From NCBI GenBank assembly GCA_045576455.1, contig JAZNGM010000001.1:62001-126000 (forward strand): a stretch of DNA of 64,000 bases, read 5' to 3'. The stretch comes from RGIG4034 sp045576455. GTDB taxonomy: Bacteria; Bacillota; Clostridia; Lachnospirales; Lachnospiraceae. Each line of letters starts with the position of its first letter. Within the stretch, counting starts at the first letter, position 1. The position numbers were made by a program, and so were the translations under genes. The notes under the pieces are model-generated. The model was given only the letters and a program-made list of their open reading frames with translations. It did not search any database and was not told where the DNA came from. This document shows positions 25,752 to 32,697 of this stretch, piece after piece.

Positions 25752-27209
25752 CTAAAAGTTAAAATATAAAAATGTGCTGATGCCGGATAAGGACACAATA
25801 CAATATACCAGCAACACAATGGTTATCACCGAAGTTTTTAAGTTTGTTTTCATGCATAACATCCGCTCGTATGCATTTTTTAAATGCATGGTTATTAAAA
25901 CGAACGCAAGCATTATTAATACAACAAAAGTGCCGCACATAGCGTGCGTAATTTGAAATGGTGTCAATTTTGATACAATTATCGAAAACGTATCAAGATT
26001 GAAACAGGTAATAATATTGTTGTTTATGTGACCGAAGTCAAACGAAAAAATCCTGCCGATAAAGCGAAAAGCATCGGTAAGGGAGTCGGCGCGGAACATA
26101 ACCCAGGCAAGGCTGACGAACGTAAAGGTAATAAACCGGTTAAGTACGGCGGGTATTTTGCTGAAAAAGCCGTGAAATGCTCTTGTAATTACAGAAAAAA
26201 TGCCATGTGCCACGCCCCAGACAATGAAGGTCCAATTGGCACCGTGCCATACACCGCTTATGAAAAACACAATCAGTATATTAAGGTATGTCCGAAACAC
26301 CCCTTTTCTGTTACCGCCCAATGGAATGTAAATATATTTTGTGAAAAAACGGGTCAGTGTCATATGCCAACGGTCCCAGAAACCGGTTATTGTCAATGCT
26401 TTATATGGAGAGTTAAAGTTTAATGCTATGTCGAGGTTCAGCATTTTTCCGAGGGCAATTGCCATGTCGCAATAACCGCTGAAATCAAAATATATTTGCA
26501 ACGTGTAAGCCAGCATGACAAGAATTGCATTGCCGGAATCAAGGGCCGGTATGTTGGTAAATCCCCAATCGGTTGTTTTTGAAAAGAAGTCTGCGATTAA
26601 GACTTTTTTAGAAAGTCCCAGTGCAAACAGATATAATCCTTTTGAAAAGTTATCCCAATCAAATCTCTTTTTACTGTCATCACGGAATTGCGGAATCATT
26701 TCATCATGCGTCACAATCGGTCCCGCAATAAGCTGTGGGAAAAAGGCGACGAACAAAGCATATTCAATAAAGTTGTAGCCGGTTATCTCACCACGGTATG
26801 CGTCGATAATAAATGAAAGCTGCTGGAAGGTAAAAAAGCTGATACCCAGCGGCAACAGTATGTTTTTAAGGGCAAAATCCGCACCAAACAGTGAATTAAG
26901 ATTTTCTATAAAGAAATCAAAGTATTTAAAGTAAAAAAGAATACCGGTATTAACAAGCAGGGCGATGATAAACAGGGGTTTTTTAAAAGAATGCAATTTG
27001 CCAAATGCCCGGTAAAACAGGTAATTGATAACAATACTGCTTACAATGATGGAAAGGTAATATGGATTAAAGTAACCATAAAACCAAAGCGACATAATAA
27101 ATAGAAAGCTTAAGCCGATTTTTTTGTTATGGAACCGGTTAAGGATAAAATATCCGAGAATGCAGAGAGGGAGAAAGAAAAATATGAATATATATGAATT
27201 AAATAACAT
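25752..27209 (-). CDS. MBOAT-family membrane O-acyltransferase (AlgI/DltB-like)
   Basis: GGAGACGG precedes the ATG. The 485 residues are strongly hydrophobic, with about 11 membrane helices. Family landmarks are FAFFPQLIAGP-like VAFFPQLIAGP (about 154-164), FWDRWHMTLTRFF with His282, and the catalytic SGVWHGANWTF with His322. MBOAT proteins of this type pass an acyl group (acetyl or D-alanyl) from the cytoplasm to an external acceptor. The missing dltA/C suggests acetylation rather than D-alanylation (inference). Confidence 0.9.
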   Translation of the reverse strand: MLFNSYIFIFFFLPLCILGYFILNRFHNKKIGLSFLFIMSLWFYGYFNPYYLSIIVSSIVINYLFYRAFGKLHSFKKPLFIIALLVNTGILFYFKYFDFFIENLNSLFGADFALKNILLPLGISFFTFQQLSFIIDAYRGEITGYNFIEYALFVAFFPQLIAGPIVTHDEMIPQFRDDSKKRFDWDNFSKGLYLFALGLSKKVLIADFFSKTTDWGFTNIPALDSGNAILVMLAYTLQIYFDFSGYCDMAIALGKMLNLDIALNFNSPYKALTITGFWDRWHMTLTRFFTKYIYIPLGGNRKGVFRTYLNILIVFFISGVWHGANWTFIVWGVAHGIFSVITRAFHGFFSKIPAVLNRFITFTFVSLAWVMFRADSLTDAFRFIGRIFSFDFGHINNNIITCFNLDTFSIIVSKLTPFQITHAMCGTFVVLIMLAFVLITMHLKNAYERMLCMKTNLKTSVITIVLLVYCIVSLSGISTFLYFNF

Positions 27210-27293
27210 AGTTAACCGTCTCCTTTTTGTATTATCCGTATCCGCCCGGACACTTCCATATTATAAACCATATGCTGTAAAAAATAAATCAGA

Positions 27294-27325
27294 TTGTTTA
27301 CTTTTCATGGTAAACAAGGCATAAT
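27294..27325 (+). promoter_or_regulatory. Candidate promoter with operator palindrome upstream of the Dabb-ptsI genes
   Basis: A perfect inverted repeat TTGTTTAC (27294-27301) and GTAAACAA (27310-27317) has an 8-base spacer. It overlaps a possible -35 (TTTACT, 27297-27302), and a -10 (CATAAT, 27320-27325) follows at 17 bases. The geometry fits a repressor site covering the promoter. The regulator is unknown. Confidence 0.5.
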
Positions 27326-27357
27326 AAAAGTTAAAAGAAAATGTAGTGAGGTGCGGA

Positions 27358-27660
27358 ATGGTAAGACACGTAATTATTTGGAAAATGAAGAGTGAGTTAT
27401 CTATAGAAGAGAAGATATCTGTCAGGGCTGATATGAAAAAAGCATTGGAAGGACTGGTGGGAGTTGTACCCGGTCTTAAAGAGATGAACATTGTGGTAAA
27501 TCCTTTGGCATCTTCTAATGGTGAGGTTATGTTAGACAGCCTTATGGAAAGTGAAGAAGCACTTAAAAATTATGCAGTACATCCGGCGCATGTTGAGGTT
27601 GCAGATACATATGTGCGTCCGTTCATGGAAGTACGCATGTGTATAGACTATGAGGTATAG
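27358..27660 (+). CDS. Dabb (stress-responsive alpha/beta-barrel) domain protein
   Basis: The start ATG at 27358 follows GAGG by 6 bases; an upstream in-frame GTG at 27346 would place that site inside the gene. The 100 residues are one Dabb domain: MVRHVIIWKMK opening strand, VPGLKEMNIVVNPLAS and the C-terminal HPAHVEVADTYVRPFMEVR. Dabb proteins are small dimeric ferredoxin-like folds of varied or unknown function. The stop codon abuts the ATG of the ptsI-like gene, so the two are translationally coupled. This is the position where the HPr gene is usually found. Confidence 0.85.
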   Translation: MVRHVIIWKMKSELSIEEKISVRADMKKALEGLVGVVPGLKEMNIVVNPLASSNGEVMLDSLMESEEALKNYAVHPAHVEVADTYVRPFMEVRMCIDYEV

Positions 27661-29295
27661 ATGAGAAAACTAAAAGGGATTTCATTAGCAGAAGGAATTG
27701 CTTACGGTACGCTTAAGGTTTATCAGGAAGGACCTGCGAAAGTATCAAAAACCACCCTTGCGGAGGAAATGGTTGCGGGAGAAAAACTGCGTTTTTTGAA
27801 AGCTTGCATGCAGCTGGTTGAAGAAAACGAAAAGTTATATTTCAAAGCATACGGCACGGCAGGCGAAAACGAAGCCGGTATTTTTGATGCTTACAGACTG
27901 ATTCTTGAAGATGAAACCTTTAAAGAACAGGTATGTGAGATGATTTGTGACGAAAAGGTTAATGCAGAATATGCCGTAGCCCACTGTATTGATGCGGTTA
28001 AGCAACGTATGAAAGATAGTGGGGATGCATTTTTTGCGGAACGTGCGGAAGATGTCGAGGATATTAAAAAGCAATTTTTGGAAATATTTCAAAATGATGC
28101 CGGGGATATGCTTCCGGTGCCGGATTCCTGTGAAGAAGCTTCGTATATTCTGATGGCGGATACACTTACGCCAATGCAGACAATGCGTATGAACCGTGAC
28201 AAAATTTTGGGAATCGTTGTAAAGAGTGGTTCGAAAACTTCCCATACTGCCATTCTTGCGCGTGCTATGGGCATTCCGGCACTTTCCGGAATTGAAACCG
28301 ACATGTTGCTTGAAGGAAAGCAGGTAGTTGTAGATGGGAATAATGGCGTACTTATTATAAGTCCTGATGAGAATGCTTTATTTAAGGTAGCGCAGGAACA
28401 AAATCAAAAGGCTTTGATGAAAGAAGAATTTTTACATATGAAGGGGCAGGAAACTGTTACGAAAAGTGGCAAAGTGGTCCGCTTATATGCAAATGCCGGA
28501 AGAAACGGGGATATAGACAAAGCACTTAGCAATGATGCAGAGGGAATAGGACTTTTGCGTAGTGAGTTTTTATATATGCAGTCCGAAACGGAGCCGGATG
28601 AGGAAATGCTGTTTAATTCATATAAAGAAGCGGCGCTTAAAATGGGCGGTAAGGAACTTGTAATCAGGACGCTTGACATCGGTGCGGATAAAGTTCCTTC
28701 ATGGATGCAATTTAAAAAAGAGAGTAACCCGGCGCTCGGATTGCGCGGAATCAGATATTCGTTAAATAACAGGGCTATGTTTACAAAACAACTCCGTGCC
28801 ATCTTAAGGGCAAGTGCTTACGGTAACGTTTCTGTAATGTTCCCGATGGTTACGGATATTGAAGAGATTAGAGAAGCAAAAGAGATCATGCATAATGTGA
28901 CGAAATCTCTTGCAAATTGTAATATTTTGTATCAAAATATTAAGGTCGGTGTAATGATAGAAACGCCGGCAGCAGTAATGATTAGTGATTTGCTGGCAAA
29001 AGAAGTGGATTTTTTCAGCATAGGAACCAATGACTTAACCCAGTATACCCTGGCGATAGACAGAGAAAATGACGAACTTGATATCTTTGTGAAGCCACGT
29101 CATGAAGCCGTTTTAAGAATGATTCATATGACGGTGGAGAATGCGCATAGAGTGGGGTGTAAGGTTTCAATATGCGGAGAGATGGCGGCAGATTATGCAT
29201 TAACGGAAACCTTTATCAGAATGGGTGTGGACGGATTGTCCGTAGCACCTGATTATCTGTTGGGAATAAGGAAAAAGATTAAGGAGATAATGTAA
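27661..29295 (+). CDS. ptsI: Phosphoenolpyruvate-protein phosphotransferase (PTS enzyme I)
   Basis: The 544 residues are a little shorter than typical enzyme I (about 570). The phospho-histidine is His195 in SGSKTSHTAILAR. The PEP-binding barrel has NAGRNGD, EGIGLLRSEFLYM, RTLDIGADKVPSW, NPALGLRGIR, IETPAAV, IGTNDLTQY and CGEMAAD, all intact. It uses PEP to phosphorylate HPr, starting sugar uptake by the PTS. No HPr gene is present in the window. It is coupled to a Dabb gene upstream and shares a TAATG junction with the lipoprotein gene downstream. Confidence 0.95.
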   Translation: MRKLKGISLAEGIAYGTLKVYQEGPAKVSKTTLAEEMVAGEKLRFLKACMQLVEENEKLYFKAYGTAGENEAGIFDAYRLILEDETFKEQVCEMICDEKVNAEYAVAHCIDAVKQRMKDSGDAFFAERAEDVEDIKKQFLEIFQNDAGDMLPVPDSCEEASYILMADTLTPMQTMRMNRDKILGIVVKSGSKTSHTAILARAMGIPALSGIETDMLLEGKQVVVDGNNGVLIISPDENALFKVAQEQNQKALMKEEFLHMKGQETVTKSGKVVRLYANAGRNGDIDKALSNDAEGIGLLRSEFLYMQSETEPDEEMLFNSYKEAALKMGGKELVIRTLDIGADKVPSWMQFKKESNPALGLRGIRYSLNNRAMFTKQLRAILRASAYGNVSVMFPMVTDIEEIREAKEIMHNVTKSLANCNILYQNIKVGVMIETPAAVMISDLLAKEVDFFSIGTNDLTQYTLAIDRENDELDIFVKPRHEAVLRMIHMTVENAHRVGCKVSICGEMAADYALTETFIRMGVDGLSVAPDYLLGIRKKIKEIM

Positions 29296-30542
29296 TGAAA
29301 AGAAGAGTTGTTGCAGGTTTACTTACAGTACTCATGGCATTGAGCTTATGTGCCTGCGGATCAAAGACAAAGGAAATTAAAGGCGTGCCGGGAGCATTCG
29401 GTAAGGATGACATTAACGTGGACGTAAATGTACCGGATGTCGATGTCGATGTCGATGTGGATGTAGATGTAGATGAACCGGACGTAGATGTGGATGTAGA
29501 TGTAGATGAACCGGACGTAGACGTGGATGTAGATGTAGACGTACCGGATGTAGACGTGGATGTAGATGAACCGGACGTAGATGTACCTGATGTAGATGTA
29601 CCTGATGTAGACGTACCTGATATAGAGGTGCCTGACGTAGATGAACCGGATGTAGATGAACCGTTAACGTATGGTGCCGGTGGATATGACAGTGTGGAAA
29701 ACATTACTTTTGCTTATCCGGAAGGATGGGTGCTTGATACAAAGGAAGGAAATTCAATTTCGTACGTAAATGCGGATGATACCGAAGTAATTGCTATTTC
29801 GGCATCACCGATAGATCCCAGTCTCTCAGATGATGATGTCATTGCACAGGTGCCGGGTGTTGTGGAAATGTATTACGGAGCCTATGATTCAGAAAGCACA
29901 TTCTATGTCATGGGACGTGAATGGACCATGTTTTCTTATGCGAATAAGGAAGTAGACGGTGAGATTGTTGCCACGGACATTTATTCACTGGTTGAAAACA
30001 GAACAATTATTATTATTGCATATGCATGCCGGACAAATCTTGCAGATAAAACGTCAGCGGTTGATGTAGTGCTTGACAGCCTTAAGGTTGAGGAAATTGC
30101 CGGAGACAGCAATGATGATCCTGTTGAAGCGGGTGGTGAACTGGAAGTTTTCAATAATGTAACATTCTCATTAGGAGATGATTGGAACTATCTTAATGAA
30201 AGCAATGGTACAAGAACTTATAATACAACGGATTTATCAGAAGCTTTTGCTATCTATGTACAGAATGAAACAAATTATTCTGCAGATGCAATGCAGGATG
30301 CATATCAATCAACCATTGAAGCTACATTTGGAACGGATTATGTGTTAACCGAAGACAAACTGGGTGATTATATCTGGCATCATTATCATTATGATGAGGT
30401 TTCATTGATTGAAGGATATTCTGTGGATGCTTATGTATATTCAGATGGGTATACAACGATTTATGTAGAAAACGCATATTCGAAGGCGCTTGGAACTTCG
30501 GGAAAAATGAGCGTAATATTTAACAGTCTTACAGTAAATTAA
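29295..30542 (+). CDS. Lipoprotein with long Asp-Val repeat and two related C-terminal domains
   Basis: The ATG overlaps the ptsI stop by one base, with AAGGAG upstream. A lipoprotein signal peptide ends at Cys21 (LCAC; Cys at -2 is unusual). Residues about 41-124 are an alternating Asp-Val tract (units DVDVDV, DEP, DVP) encoded by imperfect tandem DNA repeats. Two domains follow that look like duplicates: about 130-270 begins SVENITFAYPEGW, and about 285-415 begins VFNNVTFSLGDDW. The strongly acidic stalk should display these domains outside the cell and may bind calcium or stiffen (inference). Function is unknown. Confidence 0.85.
   Translation: MKRRVVAGLLTVLMALSLCACGSKTKEIKGVPGAFGKDDINVDVNVPDVDVDVDVDVDVDEPDVDVDVDVDEPDVDVDVDVDVPDVDVDVDEPDVDVPDVDVPDVDVPDIEVPDVDEPDVDEPLTYGAGGYDSVENITFAYPEGWVLDTKEGNSISYVNADDTEVIAISASPIDPSLSDDDVIAQVPGVVEMYYGAYDSESTFYVMGREWTMFSYANKEVDGEIVATDIYSLVENRTIIIIAYACRTNLADKTSAVDVVLDSLKVEEIAGDSNDDPVEAGGELEVFNNVTFSLGDDWNYLNESNGTRTYNTTDLSEAFAIYVQNETNYSADAMQDAYQSTIEATFGTDYVLTEDKLGDYIWHHYHYDEVSLIEGYSVDAYVYSDGYTTIYVENAYSKALGTSGKMSVIFNSLTVN
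29415..29668 (+). repeat. Imperfect tandem repeat encoding Asp-Val/Asp-Glu-Pro/Asp-Val-Pro units
   Basis: About 250 bases of 6-base units (GAYGTN) interrupted by GAACCG and GTACCG/GTACCT. Synonymous changes between units (gtc, gta, gtg; gat, gac) show that it is old enough to have diverged but is still kept in frame. It codes for residues about 41-124 of the lipoprotein. Confidence 0.9.
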
Positions 30543-30583
30543 TTTGAACAAATTATTGCAATAAAGTACGGAGGAAGCAGGGG

Positions 30584-31717
30584 TTGGCCAAGAACGATTT
30601 GTATGATGCAGTAGTGATTGGAGCGGGACTTTATGGACTTTATTCGGCATTATTTCTTGGTAAACAGGGAATGAAAGTACTTGTGCTTGAAGCAGATGAA
30701 AGACCTTTTATGCGCGCGACCTATATTAATCAGGCTCGTGTGCATATGGGGTATCATTATCCAAGGTCACTGTCTACTGCAGAAAAGTCCGCGCATTACT
30801 TTGAACGCTTTGTTAAAGAGTATTCGTTTTGCATTAACCGGGAATTTAAAAAAGTATATGCTATTTCCGGGCAGTTTTCCATGACAAACGGAGAACAATT
30901 TGTACGTTTTTGTAAGACGGCAAACATACCGTGTGAAGAAGTCAATCCAAATAAGTTTTTCAGAAAAGGCACTTGTGAAGGTGCCTATTTGACGTGTGAG
31001 TATACGTACGATGCTCATATTTTATGCAGGGATTTACTTGATAAAATTGAAAAAAACAATAATATAACCGTTCAATATAGCAGTGCTGTGACAGGTCTTG
31101 TGAAGTTAGATAAAACGTATGAAGTTATGGTGGATGACAAGGTGTATGAAACCCCTGTTTTAATTAACACGACGTACGCTTCCGTGAACCAGATACTAAA
31201 CATGGCAAAAGAGAGACTGTACAAGATTAAGTACGAGTTGTGTGAGATTATATTGGTTAAGGCCGGTGAGATGCTTGATGATTACGGAATCACGGTTATG
31301 GACGGTCCGTTTTTTTCCGTTATGCCGTTTGGAAAAACCGGTTTACATTCATTAACGAGTGTAACATTCACCCCGCATGCTACATCTTATGATTTGTTAC
31401 CTTCTTTTCCTTGTCAGCAAGAAGAAGGTTGTTTGTGTAAAGATATGTATCTGGGCAATTGCAATGAGTGCCCGGCTAAACCGCATACGGCGTTTGATTA
31501 CATGAATCAGCTTGCTAAAAAGTATTTGCGGGATGAATATTCCTTTACGTATGAAAAATCACTGTTTTCCATGAAACCGATTTTAAAGGCGTCGGAGCTT
31601 GATGATTCAAGACCGACCGTTATTGATACAATAAGCAAAGAACCGACATTTATTTCCGTGTTATCGGGTAAAATAAATACGGTGTATGACTTAGATGAGG
31701 TATTACCGCTTCGATAA
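30584..31717 (+). CDS. FAD-dependent oxidoreductase (DAO-like)
   Basis: The start is TTG at 30584, with GGAGG 9 bases upstream; no ATG fits. The 377 residues begin with the FAD-binding Rossmann motif YDAVVIGAGLYGLYSALFL, ending in the acidic residue of LEADE. A following ARVHMGYHYPRS block is typical of DAO-type oxidoreductases found in glycan gene clusters. A Cys-rich patch, CLCKDMYLGNCNEC (about 282-296), could hold a metal or cluster. There is no signal peptide. It likely oxidises a sugar or amino-sugar precursor for the adjacent glycosyltransferases, but the substrate is unknown. Confidence 0.82.
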   Translation: MAKNDLYDAVVIGAGLYGLYSALFLGKQGMKVLVLEADERPFMRATYINQARVHMGYHYPRSLSTAEKSAHYFERFVKEYSFCINREFKKVYAISGQFSMTNGEQFVRFCKTANIPCEEVNPNKFFRKGTCEGAYLTCEYTYDAHILCRDLLDKIEKNNNITVQYSSAVTGLVKLDKTYEVMVDDKVYETPVLINTTYASVNQILNMAKERLYKIKYELCEIILVKAGEMLDDYGITVMDGPFFSVMPFGKTGLHSLTSVTFTPHATSYDLLPSFPCQQEEGCLCKDMYLGNCNECPAKPHTAFDYMNQLAKKYLRDEYSFTYEKSLFSMKPILKASELDDSRPTVIDTISKEPTFISVLSGKINTVYDLDEVLPLR

Positions 31718-31737
31718 CCGTTAATGAGGAGGGACTA

Positions 31738-32667
31738 ATGAAAGAGCATAGTTTTGTTTCGGTTGTTCTTTATGTACGAAATTGTGAAAAACAGATAGCA
31801 GCATTCTATGATAATCTGGTGGGCGTGCTGACTGATAAGTTTAAAAAATTTGAACTTATTTTTGTTAATGACGGTTCTACGGATAGAAGTGTTTCTGTAA
31901 TTGAAGAAAAAGTCGGAAAAACACATGATTTTGTCGCAACCGTGTTGCATATGGGATATTTTCAGGGTATGGAAGTGGCCATGAATGCCGGAAGAGATAT
32001 TGCCATAGGTGATTATGTGTATGAGTTTGATTCTTTGATTATGGATTATGATCCTAAGCTTATTGCGGATATCTTTGATGAGTCAAAAAACGGATATGAT
32101 ATTGTGGCAGCAGCACCTAAAAAGGGTAAAGGTCTCTTTACGAAGCTGTATTACCGGTTTTTTTCTTCACTTAACAGTGAAACATACCAGATACGGACGG
32201 AACGCTTCCGTTTGCTTACGAGAAGAGCCATTAATCAGGTTACGGCGATGAATGTGTCTACACCGTATCGTAAAGTAGTGTATGCAAGCGTTGGTTTCGC
32301 GATGAAAACGGTTGTATATGATAATGAAAAGCAGAAGAAGCAAAAAGAAATGGGCGGAAAATACCGTATGAATCTTGCAACGGAAAGTCTTTTGCTTTTT
32401 ACACAGACCGGATATCGGTTTTCTCTTTGTATGACATTTGTGATGATGTTTATTACGCTCTGTGTAGGAATTTATGCAGTGGCTGTTAATATACTGGGCA
32501 CACCGATAGAAGGCTGGACAACACTGATATTTTTCCTTTCCTTTGCCTTTTTTGGATTGTTCGGTATATTAGCGATTGTAGTAAAATATTTGTCCATTAT
32601 CTTGCAGATGGTATTAAAGAGAAAGCATTATACGGTTGCAAGAATTGAAAAAATCAATAATAAATAA
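31738..32667 (+). CDS. GT2 glycosyltransferase with two C-terminal membrane helices (GtrB/DPM-like)
   Basis: GGAGG precedes the ATG. The 309 residues have a GT-A domain (SVVLYVRNCEKQI; FVNDGSTDRSV; MNAGRDIAIGDYVYEFDS) and two membrane helices near 225-250 and 262-290. This is the layout of polyprenyl-phosphate sugar transferases such as GtrB and DPM1, which load a sugar on undecaprenyl phosphate. The usual DxD appears as EFDS, which is unusual. The next gene, a large membrane protein, may use the lipid-linked sugar. Confidence 0.85.
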   Translation: MKEHSFVSVVLYVRNCEKQIAAFYDNLVGVLTDKFKKFELIFVNDGSTDRSVSVIEEKVGKTHDFVATVLHMGYFQGMEVAMNAGRDIAIGDYVYEFDSLIMDYDPKLIADIFDESKNGYDIVAAAPKKGKGLFTKLYYRFFSSLNSETYQIRTERFRLLTRRAINQVTAMNVSTPYRKVVYASVGFAMKTVVYDNEKQKKQKEMGGKYRMNLATESLLLFTQTGYRFSLCMTFVMMFITLCVGIYAVAVNILGTPIEGWTTLIFFLSFAFFGLFGILAIVVKYLSIILQMVLKRKHYTVARIEKINNK

Positions 32668-32697
32668 CGTGGTTATTTGTTATGGGGGGAGAAACTA

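Noticed and set aside
24685..27209. Complete dlt operon for D-alanylation
   Set aside because: Only a DltB-like and a DltD-like protein are present; no D-alanine ligase or carrier protein gene is found in the window.
29415..29668. CRISPR-like array
   Set aside because: Units are 6 bases without spacers and encode an in-frame protein tract; there are no cas genes.
29279..29704. Minus-strand open frame coding a Ser/Thr/Gly repeat protein
   Set aside because: It is the exact antisense of the Asp-Val repeat; the repeat keeps all frames open. It lacks a ribosome-binding site and a signal peptide.
30584..31717. UDP-galactopyranose mutase
   Set aside because: The N-terminal FAD motif is shared, but the ARVHMGYHYPRS block and the Cys-rich patch do not fit that family; general DAO-type oxidoreductase is safer.
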